A stretch of 64,000 nucleotides of DNA from Gammaproteobacteria bacterium (GCA_021648145.1 JAKITI010000008.1:62001-126000), one strand, 5' to 3'. Shown: positions 41,257 to 52,090, counted from the first letter of the stretch. Numbers and translations are program-made. Notes: a model not told the origin generated them from the sequence alone.

Positions 41257-41321
41257 ATATTTTCTATTATTGGTTCTATTGATTTTAATTTTTAAAGTTC
41301 GGCTCTTAAAGGAGAGACTAA

Positions 41322-41648
41322 GTGAGCGAAAACATAATTTATGTAACTGATGCAAATTATGATGCTGAGGTGATTAAGTCTGAAGTTCCAGTATTAGTTG
41401 ATTTTTGGGCTGATTGGTGTGGCCCATGTAAAATGATTGCCCCGATTCTGGATGAAATTGCAGACGAATATATGGGTAAAATAAAAGTAGCAAAACTTAA
41501 TATTGATGATAATCCTGTGACACCACCCAAGTTTGGTATTCGTGGTATCCCAACAATTATGTTGTTTAAAAATGGCAATGTAGAGGCAACACGCGTGGGT
41601 GCTGTTTCTAAGTCACAGTTGACTACATTTATTGATAGTAACTTATAG
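41322..41648 (+). CDS. trxA: Thioredoxin 1
   Basis: The 108-residue disulfide reductant has the active site [10 protein letters not shown] and the cis-proline loop [23 protein letters not shown] precedes the ATG. It lies 170 bp upstream of rho, the same trxA-rho order as in enteric bacteria. Confidence 0.97.
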   Translation: MSENIIYVTDANYDAEVIKSEVPVLVDFWADWCGPCKMIAPILDEIADEYMGKIKVAKLNIDDNPVTPPKFGIRGIPTIMLFKNGNVEATRVGAVSKSQLTTFIDSNL

Positions 41649-41658
41649 TAGAATTGTG

Positions 41659-41688
41659 CCCCACCTATAACGATATTCAAGGGTGGGG
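41659..41688 (+). terminator. Hairpin after trxA
   Basis: Stem CCCCACC/GGTGGGG with a 16-nt loop, followed by ATTATTTATAG, 10 bp after the trxA stop. T content after the stem is moderate. The remaining about 130 bp before rho form a leader in which I see no leader peptide. Confidence 0.55.
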
Positions 41689-41818
41689 ATTATTTATAGC
41701 ATTGACTCAAAAACCTGTTGTTAGTCACCAAACTAAACTTTTAATCCCGCCGATACTAATCAAATTCAACCAGCCGACCTCTGGTCTTATCATAAAAATT
41801 CATGTGAATAAATAAATT

Positions 41819-43078
41819 ATGAACCTTACCGAACTTAAAAAACTTCCTGTAACCGAACTGCTTGATCTTGCTAAATCTATGGGGGTCGATAATGTTTCCC
41901 GAGCAAGAAAACAGGACATCATATTTTCTATTTTAAAAGCACATGCTAAAAAAGGTGAAAATATTTTTGGTGATGGTGTGTTGGAGATCTTACAGGATGG
42001 CTTTGGGTTCTTACGTTCATCGGACAGCTCCTATTTAGCCGGACCCGATGATATTTATGTATCACCCAGCCAGATTCGACGTTTCAGTTTACGAACAGGA
42101 GATACTATTGCTGGGAAAATTCGTCCACCTAAAGATGGTGAGCGTTACTTTGCTTTGCTTAAAGTTGATAAAATTAATTTTGATTCGCCAGAAAATGCCA
42201 AGCATAAGGTGTTATTTGAAAATTTAACTCCTCTGTTTGCTAATGAGCGTTTTAATCTGGAACAGGGGAATGGCAGTACAGAGGATTTAACCTCACGTAT
42301 TATCGAGCTTGTTTCTCCGATAGGAAAAGGGCAGCGTGGTTTGATTGTTTCACCACCCAAAGCGGGTAAAACAATGATGCTGCAAACGATTGCACAAGCG
42401 ATTGCAACGAGCCACCCTGAATGTTACCTGATTGTTTTACTCATTGATGAGCGCCCAGAAGAGGTGACGGAAATGTCACGCTCGGTACGGGGCGAAGTGG
42501 TCTCCAGCACTTTTGATGAACCTGCCAGCCGCCATGTGCAGGTCGCTGAAATGGTTATTGAAAAGGCAAAGCGCCTTGTTGAGCATAAGCATGATGTTGT
42601 TATTTTGCTTGATTCAATTACACGTCTCGCTCGTGCATATAATACGGTCGCACCTTCTTCAGGCAAAGTTTTGACGGGTGGTGTGGATGCGAACGCATTG
42701 CAACGTCCTAAACGCTTTTTTGGTGCGGCACGTAATGTCGAGGAAGGCGGTAGTTTGACTATTATCGCAACTGCGCTGGTTGAAACGGGGTCACGTATGG
42801 ATGATGTCATTTACGAAGAGTTCAAGGGAACGGGTAATATGGAATTGCACCTCGAACGTAAAATTGCTGAAAAACGTATTTACCCAGCGATAAACATCAA
42901 TCGTTCTGGAACGCGTCGTGAAGAGTTATTAAGCAAGCCTGAGGAATTACAGAAAGTCTGGATATTGCGTAAATTATTGCACCCGATGGAAGATCTGGCT
43001 GCGATGGACTTTTTACTGGATAAATTAAAAGATACAAAAACAAATAATGAATTTTTTGAATCAATGAAGCGAAAGTAG
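41819..43078 (+). CDS. rho: Transcription termination factor Rho
   Basis: Rho is the hexameric RNA helicase that ends transcription at C-rich unstructured sites. The 419 aa show the N-terminal helical and cold-shock RNA-binding domains ([29 protein letters not shown] in usual spacing), the P-loop [23 protein letters not shown], the Q-loop [22 protein letters not shown] and the arginine-finger segment. No strong ribosome site precedes the ATG, which fits the known autoregulation of rho through its leader, though no element can be named. Confidence 0.97.
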   Translation: MNLTELKKLPVTELLDLAKSMGVDNVSRARKQDIIFSILKAHAKKGENIFGDGVLEILQDGFGFLRSSDSSYLAGPDDIYVSPSQIRRFSLRTGDTIAGKIRPPKDGERYFALLKVDKINFDSPENAKHKVLFENLTPLFANERFNLEQGNGSTEDLTSRIIELVSPIGKGQRGLIVSPPKAGKTMMLQTIAQAIATSHPECYLIVLLIDERPEEVTEMSRSVRGEVVSSTFDEPASRHVQVAEMVIEKAKRLVEHKHDVVILLDSITRLARAYNTVAPSSGKVLTGGVDANALQRPKRFFGAARNVEEGGSLTIIATALVETGSRMDDVIYEEFKGTGNMELHLERKIAEKRIYPAININRSGTRREELLSKPEELQKVWILRKLLHPMEDLAAMDFLLDKLKDTKTNNEFFESMKRK

Positions 43079-43103
43079 TAACAAAGACTTCAATTCCATA
43101 ATA

Positions 43104-43135
43104 GAGGGCGGCAAATGCAAGTTTGCCGCCCTTTT
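43104..43135 (+). terminator. Terminator between rho and glgP
   Basis: Perfect 10-bp stem GGGCGGCAAA/TTTGCCGCCC with a TGCAAG loop and a TTTTCTGTTT tail on the plus strand; it ends rho. The two genes converge here. Confidence 0.88.
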
Positions 43136-43141
43136 CTGTTT

Positions 43142-45628
43142 CTACAGCTTTACTTTTATAGGCTTTGTATTCCAGATCTCTTTTGCATATTCACCGATAG
43201 TGCGGTCGCTCGAAAATTTACCCATATTAGCTATATTAGCAATAGCTTTTTGTGTCCAGGCTCCCGGGTCAAGGTATAAGTCTGAAACGGTTTCCTGGCA
43301 AGCTACATAGGATGCGTAATCAGCGAGCAGGCAATATTGATCTCCATGATTTAGCAGTGTATCAACGATAGGTTGAAAGAGATCAATGTTTCTCGGAGAA
43401 AAGTAGCCAGAGCCAATCATATCAATAGTCTCTTTTAGCTCGTGATTAGCATGATAATAGTCTTTAGGGTTATAGCCATTAGTACGAAGTGATTCTACTT
43501 CTGTGGTGTTCATGCCAAAAATAAAAATATTTTCTTCACCCACCTCTTCTCTAATTTCAATATTAGCACCATCCAGCGTACCAATCGTTAATGCACCATT
43601 GAGTGCAAACTTCATATTGCTGGTGCCTGAGGCTTCAGTGCCTGCTGTCGAAATTTGTTCTGAAAGGTCACAGGCTGGAATAATTTTTTGAGCCGCTGAA
43701 ACGTTATAATTTGGAAGAAATACAACTTTCATGCGATCCCCTATAGCGGGGTCATTATTAACTATCTCTGCAACACTATTAATGAGTTTGATGATGAGCT
43801 TGGCCATTGTGTAGGCAGGGGCAGCTTTGCCAGCAAAAATAAAGGTGCGAGGAACGGTGCTCGTTTGTGGATTATGGCGAATACGGTTATAGAGCGTAAT
43901 AATGTGCAGTACGTTAAGCAGTTGACGTTTGTATTCGTGAATACGTTTCACTTGTATGTCAAAAATTGACTCTGTATTGATTTGTATTCCCAGCTCTTTT
44001 GTGATCATTTCAGCCAGATGCTGCTTGTTACGTTGTTTGATGTCACGTATTTCCTTCTGGAATTTTTTATTACTTTTAAGTGAATTCAGTGCTTTTAATT
44101 TATCCAGATCGGTAATCCACTCATCACCAATTTTAGCTGTAATAAGCTGTGCTAATTCCTTATTTGCTTGGTTTAACCACCGTCTTGGTGTTATCCCATT
44201 AGTTTTATTAATGATTTTTTCAGGAAAATGCTGATCAAATTTGGAAAAAATAGTGGATTTCATGAGCTGAGTATGCAGCTCTGCAACACCATTGACCTTG
44301 TGGCTGCCGACAATAGCCAAGTGTGCCATGCGAATTCTTTTATCACCATTGTCATCAATGATCGATAGCTCTTGAAGCATCTCCTGATTGCCTGGAAAGC
44401 GATGAGAAACATCTACTAGAAAATGATGGTTAATGTCGTAAATAATTTGCAGATGGCGGGGTAGCATTTTTTCAAATAGTTTTACCGGCCATGTTTCTAA
44501 CGCCTCTGGCATTAAGGTATGGTTCGTATAAGCAAAGGTGCGAGTGGTGATATCCCATGCAGCGTCCCAGCTTAGGTGGTGGGTATCTACAAGAATGCGC
44601 ATGAGTTCGGGTATGGCGATTGCTGGATGGGTGTCGTTGAGCTGAATAGCGACCTTGTCCGGGAGTTCATCGAATGAATCGTGGTGCTTTTTAAAACGGT
44701 AAAGAATATCCTGTAATGATGCGCATACAAAAAAGTATTGCTGCTTCAGGCGTAATGTTTTCCCTGTTAATGTCGTATCATCGGGGTAGAGTACTTTGGA
44801 AATATTTTCAGAGTCATTTTTGCTTTCAACGGCTTTGATGTAATCGCCTTGATTGAAGTATTTAAGTTCAAAATCACGAGAAGATTTTGCAGCCCATAAG
44901 CGCATGTTATTAACAGTATCTGTTTTATAGCCAGGGATGGGAGTGTCGTAAGCCATGGCCATGACATCATCGGTTTCAACCCAGTGATAACGCATCTGAC
45001 CTTGATCATCAGGGTATTGCACAATATGGCCGTTAAATTTAACAGGATAGAGCACTTCAGCACGCGGAAACTCCCAAGGGTTGCTGTAACGTAGCCAGTT
45101 ATCTGGATGTTCAACCTGGAAGCCGTTTTCTATTTTTTGATTAAACATGCCATATTCATAACGAATGCCATAACCATAACCAGGCAAGTTCAGTGTTGCC
45201 ATAGAGTCAAGAAAACAGGCTGCCAGGCGACCTAGGCCGCCATTACCTAGAGCCGCATCAGGCTCGACATCGAGAATATCTTCAAGTTTTACACCAATTT
45301 CCTGAAGAGCCTCAGCACAATTGTCATAAATATCCAGATTGAGCAGACTGTTGGTGAGTGTTCTGCCGATTAAAAACTCCAGCGATAGGTAATAAACACG
45401 CTTAGCATCCTTGTTATAGTAAGTTCGCATGGTTTCCATCCAGCGCTCTGTCAGGCGATCACGAGTCACATAGGCCAGTGCGTTGAACCAGTCACGAGGC
45501 GTTGCAGTAAAGCGATCTTTACCAATACTGTATTCTAGGCGCTGAACTAATGAATGTTTAATCGTTTCTACATCAAGACCTAGTTGTTCATGCTGAAAAA
45601 TGTTGTTATAGACTGTAGAGCGTTCCAT
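43142..45628 (-). CDS. glgP: Glycogen/alpha-glucan phosphorylase
   Basis: GlgP releases glucose-1-phosphate from alpha-1,4-glucans. The 828 aa match the family in length and include YYLSLEFLIGRTLTNSLLNL, ALGNGGLGRLAACFLDSMATL, the PLP lysine motif EASGTSNMKFALNGALTIGTLDGANIEI in normal spacing, and VKRIHEYKRQLLNVLHI. No other glycogen gene is nearby. Divergent from rpmE across 169 bp. Confidence 0.96.
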   Translation of the reverse strand: MERSTVYNNIFQHEQLGLDVETIKHSLVQRLEYSIGKDRFTATPRDWFNALAYVTRDRLTERWMETMRTYYNKDAKRVYYLSLEFLIGRTLTNSLLNLDIYDNCAEALQEIGVKLEDILDVEPDAALGNGGLGRLAACFLDSMATLNLPGYGYGIRYEYGMFNQKIENGFQVEHPDNWLRYSNPWEFPRAEVLYPVKFNGHIVQYPDDQGQMRYHWVETDDVMAMAYDTPIPGYKTDTVNNMRLWAAKSSRDFELKYFNQGDYIKAVESKNDSENISKVLYPDDTTLTGKTLRLKQQYFFVCASLQDILYRFKKHHDSFDELPDKVAIQLNDTHPAIAIPELMRILVDTHHLSWDAAWDITTRTFAYTNHTLMPEALETWPVKLFEKMLPRHLQIIYDINHHFLVDVSHRFPGNQEMLQELSIIDDNGDKRIRMAHLAIVGSHKVNGVAELHTQLMKSTIFSKFDQHFPEKIINKTNGITPRRWLNQANKELAQLITAKIGDEWITDLDKLKALNSLKSNKKFQKEIRDIKQRNKQHLAEMITKELGIQINTESIFDIQVKRIHEYKRQLLNVLHIITLYNRIRHNPQTSTVPRTFIFAGKAAPAYTMAKLIIKLINSVAEIVNNDPAIGDRMKVVFLPNYNVSAAQKIIPACDLSEQISTAGTEASGTSNMKFALNGALTIGTLDGANIEIREEVGEENIFIFGMNTTEVESLRTNGYNPKDYYHANHELKETIDMIGSGYFSPRNIDLFQPIVDTLLNHGDQYCLLADYASYVACQETVSDLYLDPGAWTQKAIANIANMGKFSSDRTIGEYAKEIWNTKPIKVKL

Positions 45629-45797
45629 GCTTTTTCTTGCCTTTATTTGCTTGAATATAAAAAATAGGGGTTGCCGTTCTTTGCAAGTTTGCGTATTATC
45701 CGCTGTTCCCTTAAGTTTGATAACTGTAGTATCTGACTAGATTAACGGCAGCTATTGAACAACTATGAACAGATGACGGATTGAGAGAGTTTTAAAG

Positions 45798-46004
45798 ATG
45801 AAGGCCGATATTCACCCAGAATACAAAGATATTAATGTAGCTTGTAGTTGTGGTAATAAATTTATTACTCGCTCAACTCATGGCAAAGACCTGCAATTGG
45901 ATGTATGTGCGGCTTGTCACCCTTTTTATACAGGACAACAAAAAATTCTAGATACTGCTGGACGTGTTGATAAGTTCCGTCAGAAGTACAGTATGAAACA
46001 TTAA
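45798..46004 (+). CDS. rpmE: Ribosomal protein L31 (zinc-binding form)
   Basis: The 68 aa of this large-subunit protein keep all four zinc ligands, C16 and C18 in CSCGN and C37 and C40 in CAACHPF, so it is the C+ form (the paralogue made under zinc starvation lacks them). It is monocistronic, with GAGAG upstream and a strong terminator downstream. Confidence 0.96.
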   Translation: MKADIHPEYKDINVACSCGNKFITRSTHGKDLQLDVCAACHPFYTGQQKILDTAGRVDKFRQKYSMKH

Positions 46005-46053
46005 GCTGTATTGTGACGATAAAGAAATTTATCGAAGCAGTTGTACTGAAAAT

Positions 46054-46088
46054 AAAGGGGCACTCTTAAAAAAGGGTGCCCCTTTTTT
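46054..46088 (+). terminator. Rho-independent terminator of rpmE
   Basis: Stem GGGGCACTC/GGGTGCCCC (one G-T pair) extended by three A-T pairs, 8-nt A-rich loop, tail of six T. Confidence 0.93.
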
Positions 46089-46122
46089 AATTGTTAAAAA
46101 CAAATGTCAGGATGAATCAGCA

Positions 46123-47361
46123 ATGAACGAAGAGAGAAAAAAAGCGGCACTCCACTATCATGCCTACCCAGAGCCAGGGAAAATCTGTATTGAGTTGACG
46201 AAATCTTGTATTTCACAAGATGATCTTGCTCTGGCATACACACCAGGTGTTGCTGAGCCAGTACGTGCCATTGCAGAGAATATTGAGGAAGCTTACCGTT
46301 ATACAGCCAAAGGTAATTTGGTGGCGGTGATTACCGATGGTACTGCTGTGCTGGGTTTAGGTAATGTTGGAGCGCTGGCGGGTAAACCCGTCATGGAAGG
46401 TAAAGGGGTTCTGTTCAAGAAATTTGCGGGTATTAACTGTTTTGATATTGAGGTGGACGCACCTTCACCTGAAGCGTTTATCGAAACTGTTGCAAATATT
46501 GCCCCTACTTTTGGTGGAATTAACCTGGAAGATATTGCTGCTCCGCACTGCTTTGAAATAGAAAAAGCGTTGATTGAACGGTTGGATATTCCTGTTTTTC
46601 ATGATGACCAGCATGGCACGGCAATTATTATCGCCGCAGGTTTGCTCAACGCTTTACAGTTGCAACAAAAAACAATGGATCAAATCAAGCTGGTTTGCTT
46701 GGGCGCTGGCGCGGCTGGCATCGCTGCGATGCATCTATTGCTTGAATTGGGTCTTCAAAAAGAGAATATTCGGTTGATTGATCGCAAAGGAGTGATTCAT
46801 ACAGATCGAGAAAACCTGGTTGATTACAAACAAGTGTTTGCAGTGAATACTGAAGAACGGACGTTGTTGGATGCAATGAAGGATGCTGATGTTTTAATTG
46901 GTGTTTCCGGACCCGATTTAGTGACGGCTGAAATGTTGCTTGCAATGGCTCCTAAGCCGATTGTTTTTGCGCTATCTAATCCTGACCCTGAAATTAGTCC
47001 CGACTTAGCGCACGAGACACGGAGCGACCTGTTAATGGCGACAGGCCGAAGTGACCATCCTAATCAAGTGAACAACGTGTTAGGTTTTCCTTTTATCTTT
47101 CGCGGTGCACTGGATGTGCGTGCTTCCTGTATTAATATGGAGATGCAGCTTGCAGCAGTGCATGCGATTGCAGATTTGGCACATGAACCTGTGCCCGATG
47201 AAGTATTGACAGCTTACCAGCTGGATCATTTAGAGTTTGGATTTGACTATATTATTCCAACCCCACTAGACCCTCGCTTGATTGAGCGTGTAGCACCAGC
47301 GGTCGCTCGTGCAGCAGTTGATTCAGGAGTGGCTCATTTAGACTATCCGGTGGCTGATTAA
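46123..47361 (+). CDS. NAD(P)-dependent malic enzyme, short form
   Basis: The enzyme oxidatively decarboxylates malate to pyruvate. The 412 aa contain the malic N-terminal domain (YTPGVAEPVRAIAENIEEAY), GTAVLGLGNVGALAGKPVMEGKG in normal spacing, FHDDQHGTAIIIAAGL (metal and substrate site), and a Rossmann domain CLGAGAAGIAAMHLLLE. It ends after the catalytic part and lacks the phosphotransacetylase-like extension of MaeB (about 760 aa). Cofactor preference cannot be read reliably. Its stop is directly adjacent to the stop of the convergent recG, with no room for a terminator. Confidence 0.93.
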   Translation: MNEERKKAALHYHAYPEPGKICIELTKSCISQDDLALAYTPGVAEPVRAIAENIEEAYRYTAKGNLVAVITDGTAVLGLGNVGALAGKPVMEGKGVLFKKFAGINCFDIEVDAPSPEAFIETVANIAPTFGGINLEDIAAPHCFEIEKALIERLDIPVFHDDQHGTAIIIAAGLLNALQLQQKTMDQIKLVCLGAGAAGIAAMHLLLELGLQKENIRLIDRKGVIHTDRENLVDYKQVFAVNTEERTLLDAMKDADVLIGVSGPDLVTAEMLLAMAPKPIVFALSNPDPEISPDLAHETRSDLLMATGRSDHPNQVNNVLGFPFIFRGALDVRASCINMEMQLAAVHAIADLAHEPVPDEVLTAYQLDHLEFGFDYIIPTPLDPRLIERVAPAVARAAVDSGVAHLDYPVAD

Positions 47362-49443
47362 CTATACTTCGCCGTAGTTTGACGCATCATTGAGCCAGCG
47401 CTGAATGAGTGGATTAACCTGCTGCGGATAGTGCTGCATTATCAATGGTGCGGCTTGGGCAACTTTCTCTATAAGATGCGCATCGCGTATGACATCCGCA
47501 ATGCGCATTTTTGCAATGCCGCTCTGACGTGTTCCTAAAACTTCTCCAGGGCCACGAATTTCCAGATCACGGGATGAGATTTCAAAGCCATCGTTAGTCT
47601 CTCTCATTGCATTTAATCTTGATCGACCTACTTTTGAAAGTGGTGCTCGATACATTAAAATACAAGCACTCTTTGTATTGCCACGTCCAACACGCCCCCT
47701 AAGTTGATGCAGTTGCGATAGTCCCAGACGCTCTGCATTTTCAATAATCATCAGGCTGGCGTTTGGCACGTCAACACCGACTTCAATGACGGTAGTTGCA
47801 ACGAGAAGATCAATGTCACCGGTCTTAAACTTCGCCATGACATCGGCTTTTTCATCCGCTTTCATACGTCCATGAATAAGGCCGATGCGTATGTCAGTGA
47901 GTGTTTCATGGAGTTGCGCGGCACGATCGCAGGCCGCTTGGCACTGTAGTACTTCAGACTCTTCAATCAATGTGCAAACCCAGTAGGCTTGTCTGCCAGA
48001 TTGGCATGCTTGATGAACACGGACAATCACCGCATCACGACGGTTTTCATGGATAACGGCTGTTTCAACGGGGCTCCTGCCCGGAGGAAGCTCATCAATG
48101 ATCGAAATATCCAGTTCGGCATAGGCGGTCATAGCGAGTGTGCGTGGAATAGGGGTGGCAGTCATGATCAGTTGATGTGGATAACGGCCTGATTGAAACC
48201 CTTTTTCACGTAAAGCGAGGCGTTGATGCACACCAAAGCGATGTTGCTCATCAATCACTATCAACCCTAGTTTTTTGAAAACAACGCTTTCCTGAAAAAG
48301 GGCATGTGTACCGACAATGACCTCTATTTCAGCGGACGCAAGTTGCTCTAGCAGTGCTTGTCGTTTTTTGCCTTTGTGCTTGCCTGTTAACCAACCTACT
48401 TTGATATTGAGGGGTTCAAGCCATTGCTGCATATTGTTCAAGTGTTGCTCGGCCAATAGCTCGGTGGGAGCCATGATTGTCGCCTGATAACCCGCTTCAA
48501 TAGCATTTAGAATGGCCGCGACTGCGACCAATGTTTTGCCGCAGCCTACATCACCTTGAATCAAGCGCTGCATGGGGGTTGTTTTTTGAAGGTCTGTTTT
48601 TATTTCACCGATAACACGTTGCTGTGCCTGGGTTAGCTTAAATGGCAAATTTTTGAGGAGAGCGTTAAACAGCTGATCTGAACTGGATAGTTTGGGTGCC
48701 ATTTTTTGTTGCATGTTTTGACGCAGCTGCCGCAGCCCCAAGTGATGTGCCAGTAGCTCTTCAAATGCAAGTCGTTGCTGTGCGGGATGGTTGCCTTGTA
48801 ATAGTATGCTTTGCTCGGCATGTGGCGGAGGGCGATGAACATATAGCAGCGCATCAACAAAAGGAATAAAATTAAATTGTTGGCAGATGGCTTGAGGCAG
48901 TAAGTCGGTCAGTGAATTTTCTTCGAGAAGGTTAATTGCCTGCTGCGTTAGTTTTTTCCAGCTAGTCTGGTGTAGCCCTTCTGTGGTCGGGTAAACTGGC
49001 GTTAAACTTTGCTCGACAGATTCAGGCTCCGTTGAGCTTAATTTTTTAAGCTCAGGATGAATGATCTCCAATCCCATGTTGTTAGATCGTATTTCACCGT
49101 AACAGCGAATACGATTTCCGTTTTTTAACATCTGCTGTTGATGGGCATTGAAATGAAAAAAACGTAACGTGAGAACGTGTCCACTCTCCTCAAGGTGAGC
49201 AATCAACATACGCCTTTGCCCCTGCTTTATTTCACTGCGAAGAATAGTGCCTTCAACAAGCGCCTCACTTCCGGCTCGAAGTGCAGCGATGGGGGTTAAA
49301 TGAGTGTGGTCTTCATAGCGCAGTGGCAAGTGAAAAAGAATGTCTGCGACGGTGTGAATATTAAGGAGAGCTAATCGCTCCGCAATACGTGCTCCAACGC
49401 CTTTGAGCGTTGTTACAGATAGAGCGTTTAGCGTAGTGAGCAA
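47362..49443 (-). CDS. recG: ATP-dependent DNA helicase RecG
   Basis: RecG remodels stalled replication forks and branched DNA. The 693 aa have the N-terminal wedge/OB domain (GTILRSEIKQGQRRMLIAHLEE region), then SF2 helicase motifs: RLIQGDVGCGKTLVA (Walker A), VIDEQHRFGVHQR (Walker B), MTATPIPRTLAMT, HGRMKADEKADVM and QLRGRVGRGNTKSACIL. It is last in the rpoZ-spoT-ridA-recG string. Confidence 0.96.
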   Translation of the reverse strand: MLTTLNALSVTTLKGVGARIAERLALLNIHTVADILFHLPLRYEDHTHLTPIAALRAGSEALVEGTILRSEIKQGQRRMLIAHLEESGHVLTLRFFHFNAHQQQMLKNGNRIRCYGEIRSNNMGLEIIHPELKKLSSTEPESVEQSLTPVYPTTEGLHQTSWKKLTQQAINLLEENSLTDLLPQAICQQFNFIPFVDALLYVHRPPPHAEQSILLQGNHPAQQRLAFEELLAHHLGLRQLRQNMQQKMAPKLSSSDQLFNALLKNLPFKLTQAQQRVIGEIKTDLQKTTPMQRLIQGDVGCGKTLVAVAAILNAIEAGYQATIMAPTELLAEQHLNNMQQWLEPLNIKVGWLTGKHKGKKRQALLEQLASAEIEVIVGTHALFQESVVFKKLGLIVIDEQHRFGVHQRLALREKGFQSGRYPHQLIMTATPIPRTLAMTAYAELDISIIDELPPGRSPVETAVIHENRRDAVIVRVHQACQSGRQAYWVCTLIEESEVLQCQAACDRAAQLHETLTDIRIGLIHGRMKADEKADVMAKFKTGDIDLLVATTVIEVGVDVPNASLMIIENAERLGLSQLHQLRGRVGRGNTKSACILMYRAPLSKVGRSRLNAMRETNDGFEISSRDLEIRGPGEVLGTRQSGIAKMRIADVIRDAHLIEKVAQAAPLIMQHYPQQVNPLIQRWLNDASNYGEV

Positions 49444-49450
49444 GGGTTAT

Positions 49451-49837
49451 TTAGTTATGAAGTTCAAGCACAGCATCCATTTCAACAGCAGCCCCTTTAG
49501 GCAGTGATGCTACACCAATCGCCGCGCGTGCAGGATAAGGCTCCTGAAAATAGGTCGCCATGACTTCATTAACCAGTGAAAAATGCCCCAGATCAGTTAG
49601 AAAAATATTAAGTTTGGCAATATCAGCCAGAGAGCCACCGGCAGCTTCAGCAACGGCTTGCAGATTATTAAAAACCTGTTTGATTTGATCGGCCATATCA
49701 CCGTCAACAAGCTCCATTGTATCGGGTATGAGCGGTATTTGCCCTGACATGTAAACAGTGCTGCCTATTTTGACTGCTTGTGAATAGGTGCCAATGGCCT
49801 CCGGTGCTTTGTCTGTTTTAATGATTTCCCGCATCAT
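49451..49837 (-). CDS. ridA: RidA family enamine/imine deaminase
   Basis: RidA hydrolyses reactive 2-aminoacrylate and related enamines. The 128 aa show [30 protein letters not shown] in the usual spacing, the active-site arginine in [23 protein letters not shown]. Two adjacent ATG codons (49837, 49834) are possible starts. It lies between spoT and recG, a common gammaproteobacterial position. Confidence 0.95.
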   Translation of the reverse strand: MMREIIKTDKAPEAIGTYSQAVKIGSTVYMSGQIPLIPDTMELVDGDMADQIKQVFNNLQAVAEAAGGSLADIAKLNIFLTDLGHFSLVNEVMATYFQEPYPARAAIGVASLPKGAAVEMDAVLELHN

Positions 49838-49861
49838 AATAAAGTGCCCCCTAGTTGTTGG

Positions 49862-52090
49862 TTATTTTTTTGCACGATGAATACGTGACACATTCTTTAT
49901 ACTGCGTATTCTGCGCATAATCAAAGCTAAATGTTTGCGGTTACGTACCGTGATGGTAAATTTTAATAAGCTATGACTTTCGTCTCGCTGATCTATTTTG
50001 ACATTATTTATATTGGATTGTTGCTCTGAAATTGCGGTTGAAATTGTTGCAAGCACGCCGCGTTGATTGACCACTTCAACATGGACCTCTACAGGAAATT
50101 CACCTTCAACTTGGCGTTCCCAATGTACGTCAATACAATTTTCAGGCCGTTTATGTGCCGTCATATTTTTACAAATATCGGTATGAATTACGATGCCACG
50201 TCCTGCAGTAAGCTGAGCAATAATTGGGTCGCCAGGAATAGGGTCACAGCACTTGGCAAAGTGAGTGACCATGCCTTCGGTACCACGAATAGCTAAAGGG
50301 CGGGGTTGGGATGACTCTTTGCGTAGCCAAGAGGGCATGTAGTTTGAAAACACATTTTTAAATACACGAGGACGTATTTTTTTTCGACGCTCTTGAGTTG
50401 GTTTTACAATGGCTTGAGAGCTTTGTAAGCGTCTGGCAACTAAAACAGCCATACAATTCCCAAGCCCAATTTCTGCAAGCAGATCATCCATTGATTTGAA
50501 GCTAAATGACTCCAAAAGTGTGGTAATTTGGGCTGTGGTGAGGTTGATCAGCGAAAGGTCAAGTTCGTGCAAGGCTTGGTCAAGCAGGCGTTCACCTAAA
50601 TTGATCGCATCTTCTTGTTTGAGGTTTTTCAGGTAATGATGAATATTGGAGCGGGCTTTACCTGTGACAGTGAAATTAATCCAGGCTGGATTGGGGCGAG
50701 CACTGGGGGAAGTTATAATTTCAATTGTTTGGCCGTTATGTAAGGGAGTGCGTAATGAAATGGTACGGTGATCGATTTTTGCAGCGATACAGCGATTACC
50801 AATATCAGTGTGTACTGCATAAGCAAAGTCAACAGGGGTTGAGCCACGTGGTAGTTCAATAATATCGCCGTTGGGTGTAAATACGTAAACCTTGTCAGGA
50901 AATAGGTCAACCTTGACGTTTTCAATAAACTCTAAAGAGTTTTCGGTATTTTTCTGCAGTTCCATCAGACCATGCAACCAATCACGTACATGGTGGTGTG
51001 CATTCTTGCTTTCTGTATTTTCTTTTGTCTTATAGAGCCAGTGAGCCGCGATGCCTGCATCGGCAACTTTATCCATATCTTTGGTGCGAATTTGCACTTC
51101 AATGGGGATTTTGTGTGAGCTGAAAAGAATTGTGTGCAGTGATTGGTATCCATTGGTTTTTGGGATGGCAATGTAATCTTTGAAGCGCCCTGGCACAGGC
51201 TTGTAGATACTATGGATAACACCGAGTGCTCGATAACATGTGTCGGGTGTTTCGACAATGATGCGGAATGCGTAGACATCGAACACCTCGGAAAACGAGA
51301 GTTGTTTCTCCTTCATTTTTCGATAAATACTATGAAGGTGTTTGACTCGGCCTTGAACGCAAGCATCAATTCCTTCATCTTTGAGTCGAAGCTGGAGCGT
51401 GCTTTCAATTTTTCTAACAAGCTCTTTAAAATGTCCACGCGCACTTTTTACAGCATTAGATATGGCTCGGTAGCGCATCGGATGGAGTGCTTTAAACCCA
51501 AGATCCTGAAGCTCAGTACGAACACTGTTAATGCCCAGACGATAGGCAATTGGAACATAGATTTCCAGAGTTTCATGAGCAATACGGCGGCTTTTTTCAG
51601 CGGGCATCGCGCCTAAAGTTCGCATGTTGTGCAAACGGTCAGCCAGCTTGATAAGAATGACGCGGATATCATGCACCATTGCCAGCATCATTTTTCGAAA
51701 GTTTTCAGCTTGTGCTTCCAGGCGGCTTTCGAATTTAATTTGTGTGAGTTTCGTGACGCTATCAACCAGTTCGGCTACTTCGTCACCAAATTGAAGAGCC
51801 AGTGTGTTTTTGGTGATATCAGTGTCTTCAATCACATCATGCAAAATTGCGGCAATGATGCTATCACAGTCCAGTCGCATGCCGGCCAGAATTCTGGCGA
51901 CAGCAAATGGGTGGTGGATATAGGGTTCACCAGAACGCCGAGATTGGCCTTTATGGGCTTTTATGCCAAATAGGCAGGCTTCTCTGATGCTCTGAACTTG
52001 TTTTTCATCCAGATACGTCTCAGTCAAGCTACATAAGTCTTGTACCAGAGTGAGTGTATCGGGATGTTTGGCCGCTTGTGTTTCAAGCAC
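49862..52090 (-). CDS. spoT: Bifunctional (p)ppGpp synthetase/hydrolase
   Basis: SpoT makes and degrades the alarmone ppGpp. The 742 aa have an HD hydrolase domain (YIHHPFAVARILAG, ILHDVIEDT, KLADRLHNMRTLGAM), a synthetase domain (VYAFRIIVETPDTCYRALG, GRFKDYIAIPKTNGYQSLHT), a TGS domain (VFTPNGDIIELPRGSTPVDFAYAVHTDIG region) and a C-terminal ACT domain. RFKD is the charge motif of bifunctional Rel/SpoT enzymes, where RelA has an acidic ExDD, so both activities are expected. Start is GTG, 14 bp after rpoZ. Confidence 0.96.
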   Translation of the reverse strand: MLETQAAKHPDTLTLVQDLCSLTETYLDEKQVQSIREACLFGIKAHKGQSRRSGEPYIHHPFAVARILAGMRLDCDSIIAAILHDVIEDTDITKNTLALQFGDEVAELVDSVTKLTQIKFESRLEAQAENFRKMMLAMVHDIRVILIKLADRLHNMRTLGAMPAEKSRRIAHETLEIYVPIAYRLGINSVRTELQDLGFKALHPMRYRAISNAVKSARGHFKELVRKIESTLQLRLKDEGIDACVQGRVKHLHSIYRKMKEKQLSFSEVFDVYAFRIIVETPDTCYRALGVIHSIYKPVPGRFKDYIAIPKTNGYQSLHTILFSSHKIPIEVQIRTKDMDKVADAGIAAHWLYKTKENTESKNAHHHVRDWLHGLMELQKNTENSLEFIENVKVDLFPDKVYVFTPNGDIIELPRGSTPVDFAYAVHTDIGNRCIAAKIDHRTISLRTPLHNGQTIEIITSPSARPNPAWINFTVTGKARSNIHHYLKNLKQEDAINLGERLLDQALHELDLSLINLTTAQITTLLESFSFKSMDDLLAEIGLGNCMAVLVARRLQSSQAIVKPTQERRKKIRPRVFKNVFSNYMPSWLRKESSQPRPLAIRGTEGMVTHFAKCCDPIPGDPIIAQLTAGRGIVIHTDICKNMTAHKRPENCIDVHWERQVEGEFPVEVHVEVVNQRGVLATISTAISEQQSNINNVKIDQRDESHSLLKFTITVRNRKHLALIMRRIRSIKNVSRIHRAKK

